From DASXHY01 sp035552155 (GTDB lineage Bacteria; Verrucomicrobiota; Verrucomicrobiia; Limisphaerales; DASXHY01): 64,000 nucleotides of DNA. Under the pieces are notes generated by a model, which was not told where the DNA came from, did no database searches, and saw only the letters and a program-made list of their open reading frames with translations. The stretch spans positions 11,380 to 75,379 of the forward strand of contig DASZLX010000009.1 of NCBI GenBank assembly GCA_035552155.1. Direction: 5' to 3'. Every line of letters starts with the position of its first letter. Position 1 is the first letter of the stretch. The translations under genes and the position numbers were made by a program. This document shows positions 24,745 to 32,844 of the stretch, piece after piece.

Positions 24745-25464
24745 ATGAATGCATCGGCGTCGATCACATTTCTGATTGCCACTCGCAACGCGCACAAGGT
24801 AGGCGAAATCCGCGCCATTCTCGGCGAAAAATATCGGTATCTTACGCTCAATGATTTTCCGGGCGCGCCCAAAGTGGTTGAAGACGCCGACACCTTCGCC
24901 GGCAACGCCTCCAAAAAAGCCGTGGAACTTGCCAAATGGCTTGCGGCAACTCGAAACTCAAAAGCCGAAACCGGAAATTTTTTTGTCCTGGCGGACGACT
25001 CGGGCCTGGAAGTGGATGTGTTGAAAGGCGCGCCCGGCGTTTACTCCGCCCGCTTCGCCGCGCTGGATTCAGGCGAACCGGACAATTCGCCGGATGCGGA
25101 GAACAACGCCAAGCTGCTGCGCCTTTTGAAGGATGTCCCGGCGGAAAAACGGACCGCGCGCTTCCGCTGCCTGCTGGCGCTGACGCCCGTCGAACTCGAA
25201 ATCCCAAAGCGGGAACACGAAACTTCCGCTTCGCCGGTGTGTTATGCAGACGAACTCGAACTGCAAACTGAAATTTTCGACGGCGCTTGCGAAGGCCGAA
25301 TCGATTTGGATCCGCGCGGAAAAGGCGGCTTCGGCTACGATCCGTTATTTATTCCGAGTGGCTTCGAAAAATCCTTTGCCGAATTAGGCGAAGACATCAA
25401 AAACAAACTAAGCCATCGCTCGAAAGCTTTGGCGAAATTGAAGGAGCGGTTGGCGAAACTGTAG
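24745..25464 (+). CDS. rdgB: XTP/dITP diphosphatase (RdgB/HAM1)
   Basis: 239-residue house-cleaning nucleotidase that hydrolyses dITP and XTP to monophosphates. The family motifs are present in order: FLIATRNAHKVGEIRAIL at the N-terminus, FVLADDSGLEVDVLKGAPGV with the catalytic acidic pair, GKGGFGYDPLFIPSG, and LSHRSKAL near the end. It is longer than the usual 200 residues because of insertions around residues 65-75 and 155-170, the latter variable in the family. The start ATG gives MNASASITFLIATRN. Confidence 0.95.
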   Translation: MNASASITFLIATRNAHKVGEIRAILGEKYRYLTLNDFPGAPKVVEDADTFAGNASKKAVELAKWLAATRNSKAETGNFFVLADDSGLEVDVLKGAPGVYSARFAALDSGEPDNSPDAENNAKLLRLLKDVPAEKRTARFRCLLALTPVELEIPKREHETSASPVCYADELELQTEIFDGACEGRIDLDPRGKGGFGYDPLFIPSGFEKSFAELGEDIKNKLSHRSKALAKLKERLAKL

Positions 25465-25484
25465 AAACTCCAGGTTCCGGAAGT

Positions 25485-26312
25485 TTACTTCGGCAACGGC
25501 AGTTTTTTGTGCACCCATCCGTTGCTGGCGATCATGCGGAACTTGTGAGGGCCGTGCGTGGCTTCATGCCAGAATTTTCCCCCGGCGCATTCCAGAATCA
25601 GGCCGCCCGCCGCGATGTCCCAGAGACTGATGCCGCGTTCGATATAGGCATCCAACCGGCCGTTGGCAACGTAGGTCAATGCCAGCGCCGCCGAACCCAA
25701 CATGCGGATTTTTTGGACGCGGCGCGCGATCCAGGTGAAATAGGGCAGGGCGCGTTCGAGGTTCGAACGGTTTTTGGCAAACCCAATGGATACAATGCAC
25801 TGCTTGAGCTTCCGGTGGTTGCTCACGCGAATCACCCGGCCATTCATTCGCGCCGCCTGCCCGCGAATGGCCGTCCACAGTTCGTCCTGGAACGGGTCGT
25901 AAACCACGCCCAGAAGAGTGACGTGTGATGAGTGATGAGTGATGAGTTTCCGACGCGCTCCGCCCTCGTGCCGGCCTTCGACCCTTTGCTGCAGCGCAAT
26001 CGATACGCTCGCGTGCGGAATGCCGTGCGCGAAATTAACCGTGCCGTCGATCGGATCCACCACCCAACGATATTCCGCGTTTGGTTCGCCCGCTTCGCCT
26101 TCTTCTCCGAGCAACGAAATTTGTGGAAAAGCAGTGTGCAGTTTTCTTTCGATCAGCTTTTGGCAACGCACGTCGAGTTCGAGTTTGATGTCGTGCGAGG
26201 TGATTTCGTTCGCCTTTTTCTTCGCTGTAAGATTTTTGCGCATGATGGCGCCGGCGGCTTTTGCGGCATCAACGGCCGAGGCCAGCGCTTTTTCAGGTGA
26301 GACGTCGTTCAT
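25485..26312 (-). CDS. Inositol monophosphatase family protein
   Basis: 275 residues from the ATG at 26312. A TTG overlapping the valS stop would add five residues. It has the Mg-dependent phosphatase motifs: GEEGEAGE, WVVDPIDGTVNFAHGIPHAS and the late WDIAAGGLILECAGG. Substrates may be inositol phosphate, histidinol phosphate or 3'-phosphoadenosine phosphate, which cannot be told apart here. An insertion of about 20 residues (with KLITHHSSH) interrupts the region just before TLLGVVYDPFQDELWTA and is encoded by GTGATGA heptamers at 25925. The gene lies 12 bp downstream of valS. Confidence 0.9.
   Translation of the reverse strand: MNDVSPEKALASAVDAAKAAGAIMRKNLTAKKKANEITSHDIKLELDVRCQKLIERKLHTAFPQISLLGEEGEAGEPNAEYRWVVDPIDGTVNFAHGIPHASVSIALQQRVEGRHEGGARRKLITHHSSHVTLLGVVYDPFQDELWTAIRGQAARMNGRVIRVSNHRKLKQCIVSIGFAKNRSNLERALPYFTWIARRVQKIRMLGSAALALTYVANGRLDAYIERGISLWDIAAGGLILECAGGKFWHEATHGPHKFRMIASNGWVHKKLPLPK
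25925..25945. repeat. GTGATGA x3 heptamer array inside IMPase gene
   Basis: Three exact head-to-tail GTGATGA copies. Together with its flanks it encodes a Ser/His-rich stretch inserted in an otherwise conserved loop of the phosphatase. It is the same unit as at 13553 and 37085. Confidence 0.85.
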
Positions 26313-26323
26313 AAAACTTTCGC

Positions 26324-29062
26324 TCAACCTTCCAGAGCTTTCAGCGCTTCCAGCACATGCTCCAGCTTGGCTTTCAAATCGATGGCGCGCTGTTGGTGCT
26401 CGGCCAAAACCTGCGGCGGGACTTTCTGAACGAAATTGGGATTCCCGAGCTTTTGCTCGGTTTTCTCGATGTCGCCCTGGAGTTTTTCCTCCTCTTTTTT
26501 CAGACGCACTTTTTCCGCCGCCACATCAACGTAGCCTTCCAAGGGCAGAAAAATCTCGCCCAATTGCGTGCGCGCCGCCGGCGTACCTTTCGGAGCCTGG
26601 TAATTTTCGTTCACTTCCAATGCTTCCGCATTGAGCAGGAGCTTGATGACTTCGAGATCGTTGGGCGGCGTGAAATTCACCGGTTTGAAAATGTATTTCA
26701 CTTTTTTGCCCGCGGAAATATTTCCGGCGCGGCGCAGATTGCGGCCCTGCGTCACGAGGTCATATTTCGCGTTGACCATATCGAGGTAACAATCGTCGAG
26801 GCCGTAATGGCCCTTGAAATCTTCATCGAGCGGTTTGGGCCAGCGCGCATACATAATGGTCCTGCCGCCCTGGTCGTCCGGCATGTCTTCCGCGTAACCC
26901 ATGCCGTGCCACAATTCCTCGGTGATGAACGGCAGGAAGGGATGAAAGAGACGCAGCGTGTGGGACAGGATGAAATCAATCACGGCCAGTGTATTCGCTT
27001 TGCGTGCGGCGTCATCGCCATGCAGCACAGCCTTGCTCGCCTCCACGTACCAATCGCAATACTCGTTCCAGAAAAAGCGATACAATCCCTGCACCGCCGT
27101 GCTGAAATTGTAACTGTTCAACGCCTCGGTGATTTCCAAAATCGCGGCGTCGAGCTTCAACAAAATCCATTTGTCATCGCTGGAGAGCAATTGCGGGTTG
27201 ATTTCCTCCTGCACCTGGCCGCCCTGCATCTGGCGGAAACGGCAGGCATTCCAAAGCTTGTTGCAGAAGTTGCGGCCCAATTCGACGTCTTTTTCATCGA
27301 ACAACACGTCCTGGCCGAGCGGCGCGCTGCGCATGGTGCCGAAGCGGAGGGCGTCTGCGCCGTAACGAGCGATGAGGTCGAGCGGGTCGGGCGAGTTACC
27401 GAGAGTCTTGGACATCTTGCGACCTTGCTTGTCGCGAATGATGCCGGTGAAATAGACATTGCGGAACGGCAGGTCTCCCATGAACTCGTAGCCGGCCATG
27501 ATCATGCGTGCGACCCAGAAGAAAATGATGTCCGGGCCGGTCACGAGATCGGTGGTGGGATAAAATTTCTTCAACGTGTCGGTTTGTTCCGGCCAGCCCA
27601 TCGTGGCGAAGGGCCAGAGCCAGGAGCTGAACCAGGTGTCGAGGACGTCGGAGTCCTGGTCCCAATTCTCCGCATCTGGCGGCGGTTGCACGTCGCACCA
27701 TATTTCCGGAACGACGGATGAGGGAGGACGAACGGACTGCGAGGGCGGTTTTCCGCCATTCGTCGATCGTGCTTCGTCATTTTTTCGGTACCAGACCGGA
27801 ATCCGATGCCCCCACCAAAGCTGGCGGCTGATGCACCAGTCCTGGATGTTCGTCAGCCAATGGTCGTAAACCTTGGCCCAGCGATCGGGGTGAAATTTCA
27901 TGCGGCTTTCCGCAACGCACGACTGCGATTCCTTCACCGCCGGATATTTCAAAAACCATTGCTCACTCAGGCGCGGTTCGATGGGAACGTCGGCGCGCTG
28001 GCTGAAACCGACGTTGTGCTCGTAGGGTTTTTCTTCCACGAGCACGCCCAACTCTTTCAGGCGCTCCACGGCGACATCACGCGCTTCGAAACGATCCAAG
28101 CCGGCAAGGCTTTCGCCGGCGAGATCGTTCATGGTGCCGTCCGGATTCATGATGTCCACGATGGGCAATTTGTGGCGCTGGCCGATTTCGAAGTCGGCCT
28201 TGTCGTGCGCGGGCGTGACTTTGAGAACGCCGGTGCCGAATTCAAAATCCACGTGTTCATCGCCGATGATCGGGATGAGCTTCTTTTCCGCCGGCATATG
28301 GACGGGGAGGGGACGAATGACGTGCTTGCCGATGAGATGCGCGTAGCGCGGGTCTTTCGGGTTCACGGCCACGGCGGTATCGCCGGGAATGGTTTCGGGA
28401 CGGGTGGTGGCGATGGTAAGCCAGGTGTTCGACTCTTCCGAAACCTGCACCTTGAAGTAATACATGAAACCTTTTTGCGGTTTCATTTCCACTTCTTCGT
28501 CGGACAGGGCGGTTTGCGAAACGGGGCACCAGTTCACCATGCGTTTGCCGCGGTAGATGAGGCCCTTCTTGTAAAGCTCCACGAACACCTTTTGCACGCA
28601 GCGCGAGTATTCGGGGTCCATGGTGAACCGTTCGCGGGTCCAATCGCATGAGCAGCCGAGTTTCTTGAGCTGGTTGATGATGATGCCGCCGTGCTTTTCC
28701 TTCCAGGCCCAGACGCGTTTCAAAAATTCCTCGCGGCCGAGATCGTATTTGGTTTTGCGCTCCTCTTTTTTGAGGGCGCGCTCCACCTGCACCTGGGTGG
28801 CGATGCCGGCGTGATCGGTGCCGGGCAGCCAAAGCACTTCCTTGCCGTCCATGCGCGCCTTGCGGCTGAGAATGTCCTGGATGGTGTTGTTGAGCACATG
28901 GCCCATGTGCAGCATGCCGGTGACGTTGGGCGGCGGGATGACAATGGAGTAGGCGGGTTTGAGGGATTTCGCGTTCGCGGTGAAGCACGAATTCTCCTGC
29001 CAAAACTGATACCATTTTTCTTCGACTGCCTGCGGCTCGTATGCTTTGGGAATTTCGGACAT
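26324..29062 (-). CDS. valS: Valyl-tRNA synthetase
   Basis: 912 residues, standard length. The class I HIGH-type motif is PPPNVTGMLHMGHVL. The editing domain includes TTRPETIPGDTAVAVNP, and the KMSKS loop is GRKMSKTLGNSPDPLDLI. A C-terminal coiled coil (AAEKVRLKKEEEKLQGDIEK) is the usual ValRS tRNA-binding arm. A low-complexity insertion near residue 420-445 (NDEARSTNGGKPPSQSVRPP) lies in the connective region. It is the upstream gene of the IMPase transcript. An ACCACGGAT-type repeat lies directly before its start. Confidence 0.97.
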   Translation of the reverse strand: MSEIPKAYEPQAVEEKWYQFWQENSCFTANAKSLKPAYSIVIPPPNVTGMLHMGHVLNNTIQDILSRKARMDGKEVLWLPGTDHAGIATQVQVERALKKEERKTKYDLGREEFLKRVWAWKEKHGGIIINQLKKLGCSCDWTRERFTMDPEYSRCVQKVFVELYKKGLIYRGKRMVNWCPVSQTALSDEEVEMKPQKGFMYYFKVQVSEESNTWLTIATTRPETIPGDTAVAVNPKDPRYAHLIGKHVIRPLPVHMPAEKKLIPIIGDEHVDFEFGTGVLKVTPAHDKADFEIGQRHKLPIVDIMNPDGTMNDLAGESLAGLDRFEARDVAVERLKELGVLVEEKPYEHNVGFSQRADVPIEPRLSEQWFLKYPAVKESQSCVAESRMKFHPDRWAKVYDHWLTNIQDWCISRQLWWGHRIPVWYRKNDEARSTNGGKPPSQSVRPPSSVVPEIWCDVQPPPDAENWDQDSDVLDTWFSSWLWPFATMGWPEQTDTLKKFYPTTDLVTGPDIIFFWVARMIMAGYEFMGDLPFRNVYFTGIIRDKQGRKMSKTLGNSPDPLDLIARYGADALRFGTMRSAPLGQDVLFDEKDVELGRNFCNKLWNACRFRQMQGGQVQEEINPQLLSSDDKWILLKLDAAILEITEALNSYNFSTAVQGLYRFFWNEYCDWYVEASKAVLHGDDAARKANTLAVIDFILSHTLRLFHPFLPFITEELWHGMGYAEDMPDDQGGRTIMYARWPKPLDEDFKGHYGLDDCYLDMVNAKYDLVTQGRNLRRAGNISAGKKVKYIFKPVNFTPPNDLEVIKLLLNAEALEVNENYQAPKGTPAARTQLGEIFLPLEGYVDVAAEKVRLKKEEEKLQGDIEKTEQKLGNPNFVQKVPPQVLAEHQQRAIDLKAKLEHVLEALKALEG

Positions 29063-29065
29063 AAA

Positions 29066-29540
29066 TTTTTAACCACGGATGAACACAAATTAACACGGAT
29101 AAAAAAATTAAAGAACAATCCGATCCCATCCCAAGCGAGCGTGTTTGAAATTTAAGATCAAACCGACGCGCAGCTTCGTAATTCGAAGGTAATTTAACAT
29201 CTGCCCGCGCTCATGGTCGGTGATTCTGTCGATCACCTTGGTATCCACAATCACCGAGCCGAAAACAATAAGGTCTGGAATAAACAACCCCACTTGCTCG
29301 CCTCGGAACAAAACCGAAAAGTTTCTTTGCTGATCGAAGCCGATCGCATCCCTTTTGAAAAGTATGGTTAACGAGTTTTCATAAACTTTCTCGTTCAATC
29401 CGTGACCGAGTTCATTGAGTACAACGAAAGCATGACCGATAATTCGTTGAGTCTCATCTTTCAAAATGAGCTTGGAATCGGCGCCACGATTTAAATCCGG
29501 AGTAGCATCCGTGTTCATCCGTATTTATCCGTGGTTAAGA
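29066..29540. mobile_element. Inverted-repeat-bounded GxxExxY element
   Basis: Arms of the ACCACGGAT family face each other at 29066-29109 and 29507-29540. TTAACCACGGATGAACAC on the left corresponds to the inverted copy TTAACCACGGATAAATAC on the right. They enclose a single gene (29108-29518). The element fits between the valS start and the cimA stop with almost no other intergenic sequence. The arms are related to the gene-less element at 9863-10014. That it is or was mobile is inferred from this layout. Confidence 0.6.
29108..29518 (-). CDS. GxxExxY protein (PD-(D/E)XK-like fold)
   Basis: 136 residues. The name-giving motif appears as GLNEKVYENSL after a helix with ETQRIIGHAFVVLNELGHG. The C-terminal half has a nuclease-like core, FIPDLIVFGSVIVDTKVI, followed by HERGQMLNYLRITKLRVGLILNF, as in the PDDEXK_3 family. 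The usual E-x-K is here D-T-K. The ATG start lies inside the right flanking repeat, so the first residues (MNTDA) are encoded by repeat DNA. The function of this family is not established. A role tied to its flanking repeats is an attractive inference. Confidence 0.88.
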   Translation of the reverse strand: MNTDATPDLNRGADSKLILKDETQRIIGHAFVVLNELGHGLNEKVYENSLTILFKRDAIGFDQQRNFSVLFRGEQVGLFIPDLIVFGSVIVDTKVIDRITDHERGQMLNYLRITKLRVGLILNFKHARLGWDRIVL

Positions 29541-31100
29541 TCACTTTTTCATCAACGCATACTCCATGCTGTCGGCCAGCGCCTGGAGCGAGGCGGTGAT
29601 GATGTTTTCGCTGACGCCGACGGTGCCCCATTCGCGTTTGCCGTCGCTCGTGGTGATCAGGACGCGCGTTTTGGCGGCCGTGCCGGTCGCGCCGTCGATG
29701 ATGCGGACTTTGTAATCCGTCAGTTTCAGTTTTCTCAACTGCGGGAAAAATTCTGACAACGCCTGACGCAACGCCCCATCCAATGCGTTCACCGGACCGT
29801 CGCCTTCGGCCACGGTGTGGGAGAATTCGTTTTTGACGCTCACTTTCACCGTCGCTTCGCAAACGGAAGTCATGCCGTTGCCGCGCATGGAAACGTGATA
29901 GCCCTCCACGGTGAAGGGCAGTTCGCGATGTTCGAGATGCTTTTGGATGAGCAAGGCGAGCGAGGCTTCCGCCGCTTCGAATTCGAAGCCCTGGTTTTCC
30001 AGTTCCTTGATGCGGATGAGGATCGGCTTCAATTCCGGCGTGTCGGCAGTCAATTTGAAGCCCAATTCCTTTGCCTTGGCCAGCACGTTGCTGCGCCCGG
30101 ACATATCGCTGACGAGCACGCGGCGAGAATTGCCGATGGATTCCGGGTTGATATGCTCATAGCTGTGCGCGAGACGCTCCACGGCGTGCGCGTGCATGCC
30201 GCCTTTGTGGGCAAAGGCCGTGACACCCACCCACGGCTGGCGCGGGTCGGGCTTGAAGTTGGCGATTTCATCCACGAAATGGGAAAGCTCCTGCAACTTG
30301 GGCAGCGACGCCCTGGGCACGCACGATTTATTCATCTTGAGCGCGAGCGTGGGAATCACGCTGGTTAAATTGCAATTGCCGGTGCGCTCGCCGTAGCCAT
30401 TAATGGTTCCCTGCACCTGCGTGGCGCCCGCTTCGACGGACGCAATGGCATTGGCCACGCCGAAACCGCAGTCATTGTGTGTATGAATGCCGATGCGTGC
30501 GGAGATTTTGCCTTTTGCCAATGTTGTGACGCGGGCAATTTCGTCCGGGAGGCAGCCGCCGTTCGTATCACAAAGTACAACGCAATCGGCCCCGGCCTTT
30601 TCCGCGGCCTGCCAGGTCGCCAGCGCGTAATCGGGCTCATTTTTGTAACCGTCGAAGGAATGTTCGGCGTCGTAAAAAACGATCTTCCCGTGGTCTTTGA
30701 AAAACCTGATGGTGTCGGAAATCATCGCCAGGTTTTCGGCTGGCGTGGCGCGGAGGACTTCGGTCACGTGCAGCAGCCAGGTCTTGCCCACGATGGTCAC
30801 GACGGGAGTTTCGGCTTCCAGCAATTGCCGCATTAATTCGTCTTTTTCGACGGCGATACCCTTGCGGCGGGTCATGCTGAACGCGGCGACTTTGGCATTT
30901 TTGAATTTACGCCGCCGGACTTGCTGGAAGAATTCCATGTCCTTGGGATTGGATCCCGGCCAGCCGCCTTCAATATATTGGACCCCAAAAGTATCGAGCT
31001 TTTCGGCGATGCGCAGTTTGTCGGTCGCCGAGAAATTGATTCCTTCACCCTGGCTGCCATCGCGCAGGGTCGTATCGTAAATTTCGACTTCGGGTTTCAT
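29541..31100 (-). CDS. cimA: Citramalate synthase
   Basis: 519-residue member of the isopropylmalate/citramalate synthase family that condenses pyruvate and acetyl-CoA to citramalate, the threonine-independent entry to isoleucine. The metal-binding start EIYDTTLRDGSQGEGINFS is characteristic, and the TIM-barrel includes YIEGGWPGSNPKD and GIHTHNDCGFGVANAIASVE. The C-terminal LeuA-type regulatory dimer domain (about 375-519) includes VRIIDGATGTAAKTRVLI. The GSQGEG start and overall length fit CimA rather than LeuA. Annotation as an unspecific 2-isopropylmalate synthase-like enzyme is the alternative. Confidence 0.9.
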   Translation of the reverse strand: MKPEVEIYDTTLRDGSQGEGINFSATDKLRIAEKLDTFGVQYIEGGWPGSNPKDMEFFQQVRRRKFKNAKVAAFSMTRRKGIAVEKDELMRQLLEAETPVVTIVGKTWLLHVTEVLRATPAENLAMISDTIRFFKDHGKIVFYDAEHSFDGYKNEPDYALATWQAAEKAGADCVVLCDTNGGCLPDEIARVTTLAKGKISARIGIHTHNDCGFGVANAIASVEAGATQVQGTINGYGERTGNCNLTSVIPTLALKMNKSCVPRASLPKLQELSHFVDEIANFKPDPRQPWVGVTAFAHKGGMHAHAVERLAHSYEHINPESIGNSRRVLVSDMSGRSNVLAKAKELGFKLTADTPELKPILIRIKELENQGFEFEAAEASLALLIQKHLEHRELPFTVEGYHVSMRGNGMTSVCEATVKVSVKNEFSHTVAEGDGPVNALDGALRQALSEFFPQLRKLKLTDYKVRIIDGATGTAAKTRVLITTSDGKREWGTVGVSENIITASLQALADSMEYALMKK

Positions 31101-31166
31101 TGTTTCCGCACGCGCGGAAACAAATATTTAAGCGAAAGAAGCCCCGCTGGCAAATCACAAAACCAC

Positions 31167-31231
31167 GGGCCTCCGGCGTTTCAACAACCGGTTGATACCG
31201 GCTGATGAGAGCGCCGAAGGCCCGTTTTAAA
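31167..31231. repeat. Imperfect hairpin between cimA and small lipoprotein gene
   Basis: Arms CGGGCCTCCGGCG and CGCCGAAGGCCCG pair except for one central position, with a loop of about 35 bases that contains a further short inverted repeat (ACCGGTTGATACCGGCT). On the plus strand TTTTAA follows the stem. It lies downstream of the minus-strand lipoprotein gene and upstream of cimA, so it may act as a weak terminator or mRNA element. Confidence 0.4.
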
Positions 31232-31255
31232 CCGAGGGTTTCGGTCTACAATAGG

Positions 31256-31429
31256 TTAATAGTTACGATAATGGCCCCGGTCCCAATAACCATCGTGATG
31301 CCATTCGTGGCCGTAGCCATATTCGTGCGGCCCATAATATCCGCCGCGTTCTCGAACTTCACACCCGGTTGTAGCCATCATACCTGCTAACAAACCGGCC
31401 AGGCTGAGTAAGGATAGGAACGTTTTCAT
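31256..31429 (-). CDS. Small Tyr/His/Gly-rich lipoprotein
   Basis: 57 residues from the ATG at 31429. An upstream in-frame extension is rejected because it lacks an export signal. The N-terminal signal (MKTFLSLLSLAGLLAGMMAT) ends in a lipobox-like TTGC, followed by a short mature segment rich in Tyr, His and Gly. It resembles the many tiny lipoproteins of verrucomicrobia, without assigned function. Confidence 0.6.
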   Translation of the reverse strand: MKTFLSLLSLAGLLAGMMATTGCEVRERGGYYGPHEYGYGHEWHHDGYWDRGHYRNY

Positions 31430-31536
31430 TTTTTTGGGCGGGAACGCAGGCTCCAAGACCTGAACTCCCGTGCAATTAACCTAGTTCGCGAACGGGAAAA
31501 ATACGATGGGTTGAAACCCGAAAAAATACGAAAAAA

Positions 31537-32145
31537 TCAGCGGCGGATAATTCCGGACAATTTCATCTTTACGGTCTCGCCGACGATGCGTTCGAAAAGG
31601 GATTTTTTCTTGGCCTTGGCGGGTCCGCCGATGAGTTCGACGGCGCCACTGCAGATAGGACAGAGCGAGAGCATTTTCTTGCCGCCTTTGCGCCGCAAGC
31701 GATGCACGCAGGCCTCGCACATGATTTCCTTGCAGACCGTGCACTGATGAGTGCCGGGCGCGTGGCTGTGCCGCGAGCAAGCCCAGGCGCCGTCTTTTCT
31801 CACGACCGGCGGCGCGGGGATTTCCGGATTGTAGAATTTGGGGATCTCAATCTTTGCGTCCGTGGTTTCCACGAGTAACTCCACGTCTCCGAGGCGCACG
31901 ATCTGGCCCGGGAACAACTGGATTTCGCGGACGGGTTGGTCGTTGACGAAGGTCCCGTTGGTTGATTCGAGGTCGCGGAGAATGACGCCGTCATCCCGGA
32001 GCACAATCTCACAGTGAACGCTTGAAATGGTGGCGTGATCGATGGAGAAGTCGTTATCGGGATGCCTGCCGACACGATTGGCGCCGAGTTTCAGGTCAAT
32101 TAACCTGACATTCAGCCCTTCAGATTTAACCAATAATCGCGCCAT
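31537..32145 (-). CDS. FHA domain protein with C-terminal zinc-binding region
   Basis: 202 residues from the ATG at 32145. The longer frame upstream enters intergenic sequence. The N-terminal FHA domain binds phosphothreonine: LGANRVGRHPDNDFSIDHAT, SVHCEIVL, and DLESTNGTFVNDQPV contain the conserved Gly-Arg, Ser-x-x-His and Asn-Gly residues. After a linker comes a Cys/His cluster (CSRHSHAPGTHQCTVCKEIM, then C-x2-C pairs to CPICSGAVEL) like a B-box or double zinc ribbon. It ends in a basic tail. It probably reads Ser/Thr phosphorylation. No kinase lies nearby. Confidence 0.85.
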   Translation of the reverse strand: MARLLVKSEGLNVRLIDLKLGANRVGRHPDNDFSIDHATISSVHCEIVLRDDGVILRDLESTNGTFVNDQPVREIQLFPGQIVRLGDVELLVETTDAKIEIPKFYNPEIPAPPVVRKDGAWACSRHSHAPGTHQCTVCKEIMCEACVHRLRRKGGKKMLSLCPICSGAVELIGGPAKAKKKSLFERIVGETVKMKLSGIIRR

Positions 32146-32257
32146 ACAATAAACGAGCCGCACTGCTCCTTGAGCACCTACTCGCCGACAATGCCAGCAT
32201 AAATAACTGAATCTAAGCCAGATGTCGAGCCTTTTCTGGCCCTCGGAACGATGGGGA

Positions 32258-32617
32258 TTATGCGAGGGGATTGCTGGCGAAGGCGTATTTCTCGACAATT
32301 TTTCCGCCGATAAGATGCTCCTGGATAATGATTTCCAGCACTTCTGGCGTACAGGAGTGATACCAGGCGCCTTCGGGATAGACCACGGCAATCGGCCCTT
32401 GGGCACACACGCGCAGGCAGTTCGCTTTGGTGCGATAAACCAGCGGTTCCGGGCCGACGAGTTTTAATTCCTTGAGACGGCGCTTGAGGAATTCCCACGA
32501 TTCAAGGCTCTGTTGTTTCGGCGCGCACTTGGGTTCCGTCGGGTCGGCGCACAGGAAAATATGGCGGCGGTATTTCCCCAATCCGAGCGAGGCGGCGATG
32601 TCGGGCAATGAATCCAT
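32258..32617 (-). CDS. Thioredoxin-like [2Fe-2S] ferredoxin
   Basis: 119 residues with the four-cysteine pattern of the thioredoxin-fold ferredoxins: HIFLCADPTEPKCAPKQQS (Cys-x8-Cys) and later KANCLRVCAQGPIAVVYPEG (Cys-x3-Cys). The tail (WYHSCTPEVLEIIIQEHLIGG) is also typical of the family. It is a cytoplasmic electron carrier of unknown partner. It diverges from the AI-2E permease gene across a 227-bp gap that should hold both promoters. Confidence 0.9.
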   Translation of the reverse strand: MDSLPDIAASLGLGKYRRHIFLCADPTEPKCAPKQQSLESWEFLKRRLKELKLVGPEPLVYRTKANCLRVCAQGPIAVVYPEGAWYHSCTPEVLEIIIQEHLIGGKIVEKYAFASNPLA

Positions 32618-32844
32618 GCGTCCGCAAGGTACATGCTGGAATCATTGGAGGCAATCAATCGAACTTTTTGCGCAAAAAGAAAAGGAAGCGCAGGTTCCGC
32701 GTGCTGTCGCCGCGCCGCACGCCGCAAGCGGGGCCTTTTTTTTCGCTTAATACAAGATCTCCCGGCGAGAACATACCTTCCCGCCCGTGGGGTATTCGAC
32801 TACGTGAAATCGCCGTGGCGTTGCCGTAGATTTTCTTAGAACCC

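Noticed and set aside
26357..27721. 454-codon plus-strand frame opposite valS
   Set aside because: Shadow of the valS coding strand; no independent motifs.
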